From the NCBI GenBank assembly GCA_002298165.1, contig DBMI01000097.1, positions 18,023 to 82,022 of the forward strand: 64,000 bases of DNA, read 5' to 3'. The translations under genes and the position numbers were made by a program. The notes under the pieces are model-generated. The model was given only the letters and a program-made list of their open reading frames with translations. It was not told where the DNA came from and made no database searches. Positions 26,647-35,547 of the stretch are shown here, one piece after another (position 1 is the stretch's first letter; the number at the start of each line of letters is the position of its first letter). This stretch comes from Desulfarculales bacterium UBA702. GTDB taxonomy: Bacteria; Desulfobacterota; Syntrophobacteria; Syntrophobacterales; Syntrophobacteraceae.

Positions 26647-27003
26647 TTATGGCTCTCCGAATTTGGTTTGAAAAAGGAAGGCCAGAGCGCTTATTGCGTT
26701 GGATGCATCCGTTCCCCTCGCGCTGATGCGGATCTGGCTGCCTCGAGGGCATACCAGTGTCATCAGATCGAGAATACTTTTGGCATTCACCTTTACACCG
26801 CATTTGGAAATAAAGATTTCGGATTCGAACCGGCTGGCCGTTTTCACTATCTGAGCCGCTACCCGGGCATGGATTCCGAGTTTATTGGTTACAATGAAGT
26901 CCTGCTCCAGGAATGGCGATTCTTCTTCGGGAACCTGGCTCAAATCGGTAATTTCCCTTCGGATTGCAAAATTTCGGGGGTCTATTAGCATATGGGCAAC
27001 CAT
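26647..27003 (-). CDS. ptsH: HPr-like phosphocarrier with N-terminal extension
   Basis: A 118-residue protein; the last ~85 residues are the HPr fold. The phospho-His is His45 in GIHARVAAQ, and the regulatory Ser equivalent is Ser76 in KSILDLM. The usual Pro after HAR (HARPA) is Val here. About 33 residues, partly acidic (VPEEESP), precede the fold, longer than normal HPr. An AAGG site precedes the ATG. It sits upstream of ptsI behind a hairpin. Likely part of a regulatory PTS; Ser phosphorylation would need an HPr kinase, not seen here. Confidence 0.9.
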   Translation of the reverse strand: MVAHMLIDPRNFAIRREITDLSQVPEEESPFLEQDFIVTNKLGIHARVAAQIVKTASRFESEIFISKCGVKVNAKSILDLMTLVCPRGSQIRISARGTDASNAISALAFLFQTKFGEP

Positions 27004-27175
27004 TTAGTCAACCTTATGAGTGTGGAAGCTGAACGCGAGCCATTACGGATGAGAGCGAAGTTGATGTGCGATCCGATTCGCTACCGATCAGGGTTAAAGC
27101 ATTTATATCGGCAGAACTGCAAACAATCTTGAGATAATAAGTACGACCTTCTGAAATTCCAGTGGGCAGCATATC

Positions 27176-28012
27176 CTACCTTTTAATCAGATCGATAACC
27201 AGGGATGCTATTTCTTTTGAATAAAGCATCCAGACATGGCTGACCGGTTCAGTCTGGTATTCGGTCCATCCAGGGTAGGGGGCTCGCAGGCTCCCGGATG
27301 GCAGCACAAGCCCATCGGCGGGCGAAAAAAGACATGCCGCGGGGCAGGGGATTCCTCGCCCCTCCTGCTCGATTTCACGGATTAGCGGACCGTCATACAT
27401 AATGCTTTTGCCAAGATCCCCTGACGCGAATGCTACCATTTTCGATCCGCGGTGAGGGGTTCCGAGTGTGATTAAGAGGGATGGGATGTTGTCGCCCGAG
27501 GCTCTTTCCGCGAAGAGCCTGGAAAGAAGTCCACCGAGGCTGTGTCCCACCAGGATTACCGGCAGTCCGGGTGCTTCGGCGCGGCTCTTTGCGATGAATT
27601 TTTCAAACCTGGCGTAAACAGATTCAAATGACGTAAAGAAAGAGAAATAGTTCATGAGGAAAATGTTTGTGAAACCCGCCTTGCGAAGTCTGTGCCTCAT
27701 CAGAAGCCACGCGGATGCATTGTGGTAAAGACCGTGTGTAAGAATGATGATCGGCTGAGAGGGCGCGACCTGTGCCGGCTTCCTCAGGTTCGGGAGAAGA
27801 GCGAAAGGATAAGTAAACATCACCACAAGCAGACTTGCAAACCCCGTGACTATGCCATTCAGTGTGAGGGCTGCGAGGCTCCTGCCCGAGGACTTGACGA
27901 GGCCCTCTTCAGGAGTGCCGAAATTTTCGTACCAAAAGAAAGAATAAGTGAAGAGCGCAACGGCGGCGGACATGCATATCAGCAAAAGGAACAACTCAAA
28001 CACAATCTTCAT
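27176..28012 (-). CDS. Alpha/beta hydrolase, lipase-like, membrane anchored
   Basis: A 278-residue protein with two N-terminal hydrophobic helices (about 5-25 and 50-70), then an alpha/beta-hydrolase domain. The oxyanion HG motif is ILTHGLYHNA and the nucleophile elbow GHSLGG. The likely Asp is in SPADGLVLP and the late His in VSHVWM. This matches the triacylglycerol-lipase/PGAP1-like group. The active site probably faces the periplasm. It lies 15 nt after the RACo-like gene on the same strand, so the two may be co-transcribed, although no functional link is evident. Confidence 0.85.
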   Translation of the reverse strand: MKIVFELFLLLICMSAAVALFTYSFFWYENFGTPEEGLVKSSGRSLAALTLNGIVTGFASLLVVMFTYPFALLPNLRKPAQVAPSQPIIILTHGLYHNASAWLLMRHRLRKAGFTNIFLMNYFSFFTSFESVYARFEKFIAKSRAEAPGLPVILVGHSLGGLLSRLFAERASGDNIPSLLITLGTPHRGSKMVAFASGDLGKSIMYDGPLIREIEQEGRGIPCPAACLFSPADGLVLPSGSLRAPYPGWTEYQTEPVSHVWMLYSKEIASLVIDLIKR

Positions 28013-28027
28013 GGCCCCAGTCTCCGT

Positions 28028-29992
28028 TTATTCAAACATGTGAGGGTGCTGAGTGTGTTTCGAGTTCCTGTCGAGGATTTCCTTTACAGACGGAAAAAGG
28101 CTCATATCGGTATGCGGCAGGAACATCGCCGCTATGAACTCGTTCATGAAATCCTGGTTTACACTCAGCTCGAAGTAGGTCATCCGGTTTGCAATTTCCT
28201 CTGCCCTGCGGAAAGCATGTGTCGAAAGCAACGCAAGCCTTGCCCCGGCAAGCGAGCTGTTGCCGATGAAGCGGATACGGTCCTTTGGGATATCCGGCAG
28301 CAGGCCGATAAATATCGCTTTCTCAATATCGAGGTGAGCGCCGAAGCCGCCCGCGACATATATTTTCCGCAGATCGGTGAATTCCATTTGCATGCTGTTC
28401 AGCAGGACCTTTACAGAAGCCAGCATTGCCCCCTTGCTCTTGATAAGGTTGCTGATGTCGTCCTCGGTTATCACTATAGGTTCGCCGGTTTCGGTTTCAT
28501 AAGGAAAGGCAATTATGAATTCAGGGGTGTCATCTACCACCTGCACCCTGGGATGTGAGAAATCCGCGAACTTTCCGCTCTGATCAATAATGCCCGCGCA
28601 AAGGAGTTCGGCGATTACATCTATTATGGCCGAGCCACACAAACCAATGGGTTTTTTGGATGCAATGGTCTCGTAATAAAGCTTTTCATCTTCGAAGCGT
28701 ATTGTATCTATGGCGCCCCCGATCGCTCGCATTCCGCACTTGATCCCGCCGCCCTCGAATGCCGGCCCGGCAGATGACGAACAGCATACCAGCCATTCAT
28801 TATTGCCTATCACGATTTCGCCATTGGTGCCCACGTCGATAAGAGCGCTAATCTCTGGTTGATCGTACATGCCGCAGGCAAGGACTCCAGCGGTAATGTC
28901 GCCTCCCACATAGCTGCTGACGCAGGGCATGCAGTGGAGAAATGCCTTGGGATGGGCTTTTAGTCCGGCCTCGGATGCCTGGAACTGAGGAAAGCGGGTT
29001 GCCGCTGGTATGTATGGCGAAATCCGGATATTGGCAGGATCGATGCCCAGCAGGAGGTGGCTCATAACGGTGTTGCCGGCGGCAACAAAACAGGTAATGT
29101 CCTCATGTTCAATTCTGTGCTTGGTTACGAGCGACTCAACCAGGGAATTTATTGTATATACAACTGCTTCCGAGAGCGGGCCAAGGCCCGATTGGGTAAC
29201 AGCATAGATCATCCGTGATATAACATCCTCGCCATATCGCGCCTGGCTGTTGTGGCTGGCCTGAACGCCTATTACCGTGCCGCTTCGCAAGTGCACCAAC
29301 TGGGCCACGATGGTCGTTGTACCAACATCGATTGCTACCCCGTAGTTACGGTTGGAAGTATTTCCTCCTTCAAGCGCTCTGATTTGCGGGCACTCGGCGT
29401 TTCGAAAATGCACCGTGGCGGTGACCTTCCAGTTGTTCCTTCGCACGAGATGGTTGAGGTCCCAGAGACATGAAAAGTGTGTCTGGAAGTTTGAATCCTC
29501 AGTCTTTTTTCGCAACTCCCTGTGCACACGTTCGAGGTCGGAGAGGCTGTCGGTAATCGTCGGATGGGGTAGCTCCAGGTAGAACTTCTGGCAAAGCGGG
29601 CGAAAGAACGAACTGGCTCGGATATCAGGACCCTTCTCCACAGCGGTTGGGGCATCATAGGCGACCAGGTAATCGGCAATCTGAATCTGCTCGACATCCT
29701 GCCTGGATTCGGGAGGTACCCAGACCTCGATATCCTCATCCTGGATTTCAGCCTGGCAGGCAAGAACATAACCCTGCTCCAGTTCCTTTCGGCTCAACTG
29801 GCCTATCACCTTGCTCGAAATTTTTACCTTTCCCTTTGTGACCTTGACGCGGCATTTTCCGCATATCCCCTGCCCGCCGCACAGGTTGCTCAGGTCAATT
29901 TCGGCGTACGAGGCTATATCCATCAATTTTTCGCCGGGTTTGGCCTCAGTTCGAGTGCCTTCCGGCTGAAAAGTAACTATAATCTTGCCCAT
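28028..29992 (-). CDS. RACo-like 2Fe-2S/ASKHA protein (corrinoid activation type, DUF4445)
   Basis: A 654-residue protein with an N-terminal plant-type 2Fe-2S ferredoxin domain (Cys38, Cys44, Cys47 in LCGGQGICGKC and a later Cys near 79). A linker is followed by an ASKHA ATPase-like domain with GVAIDVGTTTI, DVGTNGEIV and YVAGGFGAHL. Homologues reductively reactivate corrinoid methyl-transfer proteins in acetogens and methanogens, spending ATP to lift one electron to Co(II). No corrinoid protein or methyltransferase gene is adjacent here, so its client is unknown and it might serve demethylation or Wood-Ljungdahl enzymes elsewhere. Confidence 0.9.
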   Translation of the reverse strand: MGKIIVTFQPEGTRTEAKPGEKLMDIASYAEIDLSNLCGGQGICGKCRVKVTKGKVKISSKVIGQLSRKELEQGYVLACQAEIQDEDIEVWVPPESRQDVEQIQIADYLVAYDAPTAVEKGPDIRASSFFRPLCQKFYLELPHPTITDSLSDLERVHRELRKKTEDSNFQTHFSCLWDLNHLVRRNNWKVTATVHFRNAECPQIRALEGGNTSNRNYGVAIDVGTTTIVAQLVHLRSGTVIGVQASHNSQARYGEDVISRMIYAVTQSGLGPLSEAVVYTINSLVESLVTKHRIEHEDITCFVAAGNTVMSHLLLGIDPANIRISPYIPAATRFPQFQASEAGLKAHPKAFLHCMPCVSSYVGGDITAGVLACGMYDQPEISALIDVGTNGEIVIGNNEWLVCCSSSAGPAFEGGGIKCGMRAIGGAIDTIRFEDEKLYYETIASKKPIGLCGSAIIDVIAELLCAGIIDQSGKFADFSHPRVQVVDDTPEFIIAFPYETETGEPIVITEDDISNLIKSKGAMLASVKVLLNSMQMEFTDLRKIYVAGGFGAHLDIEKAIFIGLLPDIPKDRIRFIGNSSLAGARLALLSTHAFRRAEEIANRMTYFELSVNQDFMNEFIAAMFLPHTDMSLFPSVKEILDRNSKHTQHPHMFE

Positions 29993-30100
29993 TCACATCT
30001 CCGTGAGAAAATACAACCAACGGCATTGCGTGCCGAATCTTTCATGCCGGGCGCGGCCCTGGAAAATTGTTGAATTCAGGCATCGAACTGGGGATTCGAG

Positions 30101-31192
30101 TTGGACAAAACGGGAGCGGTAGTAGCTTACTATATAACGCCGCATGGCTTTGGCCATGCAGTGCGCGCATTGGAAATACTTCGATGCCTGACGGATCTGG
30201 ACCCCAGCATCAAGCCTGTTATTATATCAGATATACCATACGGGCTTGTAGAGCAAAATGTTGGGCGGCCCGTTCCGATGAGAAAGGTGCGCCTGGATAT
30301 TGGTTTGTGCCAGTTTGACAGCATCCGGTACGATCTCGAAAAAACGATGCTGAAATTGGAGCGGCTCTTATCCGTTGCTGGTGAAATGATCGAGCGGGAA
30401 AAGCAATTTCTGCTCAGCGAAAAGGTGAAGCTGGTCATCTCGGATATTCCTTTCCTGCCATTTGATGCCGCAAATGAATGTGGACTGAGATCAATTGGAA
30501 TCGGCAACTTTACCTGGGACTGGATCTACAGGGACTATGCGGATAGCGATCCACGCTGGAAAGGAATCGTAGCCCGGATTCAAAGCAGTTATAAAAAGGG
30601 TTATCTTTTTCTGCGCCTTCCCATGTACGGTGACTGCTCGGTATTTCCAAAAATCGAAGACGTATCGCTAGTTGCCAGAAAATCGCGCAGGACCAGGGAG
30701 CAGATAAGATTACTGCTCGGCCTTTGCGGTGAGGAGAAAATGGTCCTGGTCTCCTTCAGCAGTCTGGAATTGGACAAAGCCGCACTCGACAGGCTGAGGA
30801 AAATCAGCGGTGTGACCTTCTTTTATAAAAACCCCACAAAATTTCCCCTGTCGGGTGCGCGTTCATTGGACGGTGAAGATGTATCATATGTCGATGCCGT
30901 GGCCGCATCCGACGCGGTTATCACTAAACCAGGATACGGCATAGTTTCCGATTGCCTCGCCCACGGAACGCCAATTTTATATACCGATCGCGGCCGGTTT
31001 CCCGAATATGAAATATTGGTCGAGACAATCAGGCGCGAACTGACCTGTTCCTATATAGCAAGAGAGGATTTCCTCGCAGGCGATTGGCAAGAGCCAATCC
31101 GGGAAATTCTCGCCCTCCCGCGAAAGCAGCCGGCGATCAAAATGGATGGTGCCGATCAGTGCGCGAGAAAGATCCTCGAATTCCTAAAATAG
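30101..31192 (+). CDS. GT-B glycosyltransferase-like protein (MurG/arabinokinase N-domain type)
   Basis: A 363-residue protein read from a TTG start with GGGGA upstream. It begins with a GT-B-like nucleotide fold: TPHGFGHAVRALEIL, a Gly/His loop as in MurG and the glycosyltransferase-like half of arabinokinases. The C-terminal half has AASDAVITKPGYGIVSDCLAHGTPILYT, the sugar-nucleotide binding signature. It would be cytosolic or peripheral membrane. Divergent from the RACo-like gene, it precedes the 413-residue gene by 93 nt. No sugar or acceptor can be assigned. Confidence 0.75.
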   Translation: MDKTGAVVAYYITPHGFGHAVRALEILRCLTDLDPSIKPVIISDIPYGLVEQNVGRPVPMRKVRLDIGLCQFDSIRYDLEKTMLKLERLLSVAGEMIEREKQFLLSEKVKLVISDIPFLPFDAANECGLRSIGIGNFTWDWIYRDYADSDPRWKGIVARIQSSYKKGYLFLRLPMYGDCSVFPKIEDVSLVARKSRRTREQIRLLLGLCGEEKMVLVSFSSLELDKAALDRLRKISGVTFFYKNPTKFPLSGARSLDGEDVSYVDAVAASDAVITKPGYGIVSDCLAHGTPILYTDRGRFPEYEILVETIRRELTCSYIAREDFLAGDWQEPIREILALPRKQPAIKMDGADQCARKILEFLK

Positions 31193-31285
31193 CTGTTTTT
31201 TAACGCATCGGCTAAAGTCAAAGCCAAAACATCCCGAAAAGAATAGAGTCACGAAAGCAAAAAGAGCGCGGGACGATGACGGAAC

Positions 31286-32527
31286 GTGAAGAATCCCGAT
31301 TCTGCATACTACAGTGAAAACTGGAATTTAGCTGATCTCATGTACCTGACCTCTTTCATTCATCGCGAAGAGCTGCTCGAAATTGCGGAGAGATGGTTCT
31401 GGGGTAAACCCGATCCGGGTGATGCCCTCAGGCTCACCAAGATCTTCATATGCGACGGCTATGTAATAGGCGAGACTCTGGACTCCACTATCGGCCAAAT
31501 TCTCGGAATAATCCGACCCGGTCGCATTAACAAAGTGCGCATCCGCTCCAAGGGGGAACTGCGCGAGGCAATTTGCCGCTCCTGTTCGGGCGGTTCATCT
31601 CGTGTCCGCTTTCTTTCCGAAAACTACATCAAAAACCCTGACTATTTTTATCGGGAAGCCCCAATAAACGGCCTTCTGTGCATCGACGATTCCGGCCTGC
31701 TTCTCGGGTCTGCCAGGATAAAGCGGCCTCGGCGAATTGCCGAAAAAGCAAACAGGCGGATAGCAAAATGGATTTTCGATACCGTGCGGGATGAGGCACG
31801 GACGATGGCGGAGCATCGGGCAGCTGTTTCGGGTGTTCCCCTGGAGAGACTCTATACTCCGGAGCCTGAGATGGTGCGCGAATTCGTCCAGGCCGAAGAA
31901 AGGATAGCAAGCAGCTTTCGAGAAGGGACGATACGCTTCGACCGTGAGGCAATAACCATAAATGATGTGGGCGGGATCAAGATTATAGCCAACGAGGACG
32001 AACTTAAGCTCATCGAGGCAACATTGCGTGCCGAAACTGGCGTGCGGATCTCACAACGAGAAGATTTCAGGGGCAACTATGAGGCCGTGAGCCTGATAAT
32101 CGAAATTTCGTGGGACCCTGAGTCAATCTGCAGAAAGTACCGGGATGGGAGAAATTGGGGGAAATATCTAAACCGCGGGGTATCCGAGCGTGAACTCAAG
32201 CGGGGTATCGAGCCGCTGCTGGATGGGGCCGACCCGCGCTTAAAATTTGAACTTATACTCGCCAACTTTGATGCAATGGTTGAATCGGAACTGGGCAACA
32301 GCATTCATGAGGAGCGGATAATCACTCAACGCAACAGCAAGGTCTACAAGGGCTACATCCCGATGAATGTGGAATTTCTTCTTGAATACCTTTTTGCTGT
32401 GGGGTTCAGCCCGCAAACCGGTGTCGAGTTCCTGCCAATCAAGCTCTGGGGGAGGTATCTTCCAGATACGCTGGTCACCTACATCCGACGGCTCTATAGC
32501 CTGCCAGAATACGATCTTTTCTATTAG
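31286..32527 (+). CDS. Hypothetical protein, possible distant RelA/SpoT-like fold
   Basis: A 413-residue soluble protein from a GTG start (GGAAC upstream; weak signal). No certain family. Around residues 225-275 the order D-V-G-G-I-K-I-I, then EDELKLIEATL, then REDFRGNYEAVSLIIEI recalls the RelA/SpoT nucleotidyltransferase pattern (D-xxG-R-I, gap, Y-x-A-xH). The His and the ExQxRT-type residues are not evident. The N-terminal ~150 residues look like a separate alpha/beta region. It follows the GT-B-like gene on the same strand and converges with the PP2C gene. Confidence 0.6.
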   Translation: MKNPDSAYYSENWNLADLMYLTSFIHREELLEIAERWFWGKPDPGDALRLTKIFICDGYVIGETLDSTIGQILGIIRPGRINKVRIRSKGELREAICRSCSGGSSRVRFLSENYIKNPDYFYREAPINGLLCIDDSGLLLGSARIKRPRRIAEKANRRIAKWIFDTVRDEARTMAEHRAAVSGVPLERLYTPEPEMVREFVQAEERIASSFREGTIRFDREAITINDVGGIKIIANEDELKLIEATLRAETGVRISQREDFRGNYEAVSLIIEISWDPESICRKYRDGRNWGKYLNRGVSERELKRGIEPLLDGADPRLKFELILANFDAMVESELGNSIHEERIITQRNSKVYKGYIPMNVEFLLEYLFAVGFSPQTGVEFLPIKLWGRYLPDTLVTYIRRLYSLPEYDLFY

Positions 32528-32547
32528 AATCAATTCTTTAGATGTAC

Positions 32548-33255
32548 TTAGATTTTGGCGATGATAGCGGTGATATTGTCGCTCCCGCCTGCTTTGAGAC
32601 TTTTTCCCAGCAAGAGGCCCAGTTTTTCGCGCAATCCTATCTTATGAGCAAGCACAGACTCTATTTCTGAATGGGGTATGGAATCGTGCAGGCCGTCGGA
32701 GGAGAGCATCAGGAGGTCACCCGACTCAAGGTTCAGTGTTCCTTCCTCGGGCTCGAAATTGGGGCAGCCAATACATTTCAGCAGCATGCTGCCATAGGGA
32801 TGGACCCGTGCCATCTCACTTGATATTTTGCCTTTCTTAAGAAGCGATCCGGGAATGGTGTGGTCGGTGGTGACCTGATGCAACAGGCCTTGGCGGAAAT
32901 GATATAACCTGCTATCTCCGACATGAACCCAGTAACCGCTGCCGCCAGATATAAACACGCAGGTCACTGTCGTGCCCATGCCCTTTAATGATTGATCCAG
33001 TCGGGAGGCATCGGTAATTGTCCTATTGGCATCGTAGACGGCCCTGACGAGATCTTTTAATGGATGGTTCGAAGCCGGATTCAAAGACTCCATCGCCTCC
33101 ATTGCCACCTGGGCCGCAACCTCTCCCGCCACATGCCCTCCCATGCCATCGGCCAGGGCGAGCAGGGCGGAATCATCTCCAAAGGTTTTGACGAGAAAGC
33201 GATCTTCATTGTTCGACCTGATTAACCCGGTATGGGTCTCCGATTCGATCAGCAT
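32548..33255 (-). CDS. PP2C-type protein serine/threonine phosphatase
   Basis: The ATG at 33255 (235 residues) has GAGGAG about 10 nt upstream; a TTG seven codons earlier is an alternative. The full set of PP2C metal and catalytic motifs is present: SNNEDRF, LADGMGGHVAGE, GMGTTV, HVGDSRLY, LSSDGLHD and GGSDNIT. It dephosphorylates Ser/Thr phosphoproteins with two Mn/Mg ions. A cognate Hanks-type kinase is not adjacent. It converges with the 413-residue gene 20 nt away. Confidence 0.94.
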   Translation of the reverse strand: MLIESETHTGLIRSNNEDRFLVKTFGDDSALLALADGMGGHVAGEVAAQVAMEAMESLNPASNHPLKDLVRAVYDANRTITDASRLDQSLKGMGTTVTCVFISGGSGYWVHVGDSRLYHFRQGLLHQVTTDHTIPGSLLKKGKISSEMARVHPYGSMLLKCIGCPNFEPEEGTLNLESGDLLMLSSDGLHDSIPHSEIESVLAHKIGLREKLGLLLGKSLKAGGSDNITAIIAKI

Positions 33256-33396
33256 CTTGTATATCGCTCCTCGCAATTGCCCCTGCGGCGAATAAATTAC
33301 GCTTACGGGGACTTTATATCACCTCACGTTAAAGTTTAAGTATTTAGCGCATGGCGAGTGGTCTTTTTTTTCTCATCTGCACGCCCCTGAAAAAGA

Positions 33397-33433
33397 GATC
33401 GCCCCTCCGCATAACTAAGCGTCACGGGCGATC
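33397..33433. terminator. Possible hairpin
   Basis: GATCGCCC (33397-33404) pairs with GGGCGATC (33426-33433) over a long loop, with A- and T-rich flanks. It may be the remnant terminator of the SPASM gene (minus strand, AAAAAG just left of it reads CTTTTT). Confidence 0.45.
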
Positions 33434-33455
33434 AATTTGATTTCGGTTGATAACA

Positions 33456-33728
33456 TTAGATCAATTTAAATGACTCTTCGGTTTCCTCCTGCCAGCCGTC
33501 CCATAAGAATGCGTCTTCACGCCCATTGGCGATTATCCGAAAGGCATAACGCACCTGTTCTTCGTAAAACTCGCATTATGGGCTGGGGGCATTAACCGTT
33601 CCGGAGATCGCTTTGACCTGGGCAGGGCAGGGAGCCCCGCAGAAATGCCTGATCGCGCAGCCGGAGCATGGCTTGAAATCGTCCGCCTTGCGCGTGGTGA
33701 TCTCGATAAGGCTCCCAGGAGTGTTAAT
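33456..33728 (-). pseudogene. Remnant of a radical SAM/SPASM peptide-maturase C-terminus
   Basis: Only the C-terminal ~90 codons remain. In frame they read DDFKPCSGCAIRHFCGAPCP, a SPASM-type cluster-binding cysteine set. After an in-frame TAA (33576-33578, where a Tyr or similar would sit before CEFYEEQ), the frame continues RYAFRIIANGRED to a normal stop at 33456. Upstream, the frame closes at a TGA at about 33729-33731, with no radical SAM core left. So the gene is 5'-truncated and carries a nonsense change. The intact parent was probably a peptide-modifying enzyme; its substrate is lost. Confidence 0.75.
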
Positions 33729-34075
33729 TCATAAACTTGGATTTCCAAAGCCGGAGATTTTCACCTGGACTTGACTTGGCTGCAGTAATTCGAGGGCGTT
33801 TGAACTGTGCTTCCGCATACATGGATGATATATTTGCTCGTCACCTGAAGGAAGATAGTAGTGAGGCAAGCATAGTGAGAGAGCGGTAACGACAAGTTGG
33901 CGACCGCCTTGCACGGAACCAAACCCAACAATCCCGGCGCTGGAGTTTCGGCAAACTCAGATGTTAGATGGTAGGGTTTCACTCCTTTCCGGGGCGCTCA
34001 CTGCTTCGAGCCTGTTTAACGCTCTCCAACCAGCACTGCCACAGTTCGTTGCGGATAATTTGTGGAAGATTGGCA
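33729..34075. other. Non-coding stretch upstream of the AlgI-like gene
   Basis: About 350 nt without a credible gene. It lies where the radical SAM core should have been, and no part of that core was recognised in any frame. A patch near 33900-33960 (AACCCAACA and flanks) resembles the terminator stem sequence at 17790, suggesting dispersed intergenic repeat material. Confidence 0.4.
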
Positions 34076-35527
34076 ATGATTTTTAGTTCAATAGCATTCC
34101 TTTTTTTCTTTCTCCCGGTAATGCTGACCCTCTATTTCCTGCCATCACATCGATGGCGAAATTTTCTCTTCCTGTTTGGAAGCCTTGTTTTCTACGCCTG
34201 GGGTGAGGGAGCCGGAATTGTTGTCCTTCTTGTCTCGATCATCTGTAATTACTTTTTGGGGCTCTGGTTGGAGTATTTGAGAAAACGGGGCTGCAGTGGC
34301 GGGTGGAGCCCTGCAAAGATAGTCCTGGTTTTCGGGATTTTCTTTAACGTGGGGCTCCTTGCATTATTCAAGTACACAGATTTTCTCCTCTTGAATCTAA
34401 ACGCATTCCTCAACCTCGCCGGTGTAGTGGACATTTCGGCCGTTCGGCTTTATGCACCGCTCGGGATATCATTTTTCACCTTTCACGCCATCTCATATCT
34501 CATTGATATTTACAGGGGAGAGGCTGACGCCCGAAAAAGCCCGGCGGATGTCGCCATTTACATGGCCGCATTTCCGAAGATTCTAGCCGGGCCAATTGCC
34601 CGGTACACAGAAACGGCGAGTGAAATCGTCAGCCGGCGGATCTCCAGCAGTGCTTTCCTTGAAGGAATGGAGCGTTTCATAACCGGCCTTGCCAAAAAGG
34701 TACTTATAGCAAACCCGCTCTCTACTATAGCTGATGCCGCTTTTGGGGTACCACCCGTTCTCCTTGACCCGTTCAGCGCCTGGGCAGGGATTATATGCTA
34801 CACCCTTCAGATATACTTCGACTTTTCCGGCTATTCCGATATGGCTATCGGGCTTGGGAGGATGTTTGGCTTCAATTACCCTGAAAATTTCAATTTTCCC
34901 TACATTTCGCAATCGGTAGGGGAATTCTGGAGAAGATGGCACATTTCCCTTTCCACATGGTTCAGGGTTTACCTGTACATCCCTCTCGGGGGCAACCGCT
35001 GCCGGCCCGCCAGGCAGTATCTCAACCTGAGCATAGTGTTTCTTCTTTGCGGCCTTTGGCACGGAGCAAGCTGGAATTTCATAGTATGGGGAGGGTGGTA
35101 CGGCCTTTTCCTCATTCTGGAACGCACTCGTGTTGGCAATGTCATAAATCGCGCCTGGAGACCGCTTCGCCATTGCTATCTATTGATGGTTGTCGTGATC
35201 GGCTGGGTATTTTTTAGAGCGGAGAGTCTCGGGGCTGCCGCCGCCTATCTGACGTCGATGTTTGGATTGCAATACGGAATTGGAGGGGCTCCTTATTTCG
35301 CGGTCGCGGTAAATAACGAAATTTGGGCGTTAATTCCGCTGGCCCTTGTCCTGTGCATGCCGGTATCTGCTCGGATTAGGGCGATCGTTTACTCCGAAGA
35401 GATCCCGATGAGATACTCTTCCGGTTTTTCAATGCTATATGCCGGGCTTGTCAGCCTGATGTTTGTCGTGTCGTGCATGTCTGTTGCCGGCGTTACCCAA
35501 AAATCGTTCATATATTCCAAGTTCTAA
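34076..35527 (+). CDS. MBOAT O-acyltransferase (AlgI-like)
   Basis: The ATG at 34076 has GGAAG 8 nt upstream (483 residues). It is a polytopic inner-membrane enzyme with about 10-12 helices. The MBOAT hallmarks are FWRRWHISLSTWF and the catalytic His in LWHGASWNFIVWGG. AlgI-type proteins pass acetyl groups from the cytoplasm to a periplasmic acetyltransferase that decorates an exopolysaccharide. The AlgJ-like partner follows 20 nt downstream. No alginate or other polymer synthesis genes are adjacent. Confidence 0.93.
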   Translation: MIFSSIAFLFFFLPVMLTLYFLPSHRWRNFLFLFGSLVFYAWGEGAGIVVLLVSIICNYFLGLWLEYLRKRGCSGGWSPAKIVLVFGIFFNVGLLALFKYTDFLLLNLNAFLNLAGVVDISAVRLYAPLGISFFTFHAISYLIDIYRGEADARKSPADVAIYMAAFPKILAGPIARYTETASEIVSRRISSSAFLEGMERFITGLAKKVLIANPLSTIADAAFGVPPVLLDPFSAWAGIICYTLQIYFDFSGYSDMAIGLGRMFGFNYPENFNFPYISQSVGEFWRRWHISLSTWFRVYLYIPLGGNRCRPARQYLNLSIVFLLCGLWHGASWNFIVWGGWYGLFLILERTRVGNVINRAWRPLRHCYLLMVVVIGWVFFRAESLGAAAAYLTSMFGLQYGIGGAPYFAVAVNNEIWALIPLALVLCMPVSARIRAIVYSEEIPMRYSSGFSMLYAGLVSLMFVVSCMSVAGVTQKSFIYSKF

Positions 35528-35547
35528 ACTGACCGGGACCCGTGGAG

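Noticed and set aside
33866..33965. AACCCAACA-containing patch as a named repeat family
   Set aside because: Similar short motifs occur at 17790 and 63866, but the shared parts are too short to define an element by eye.
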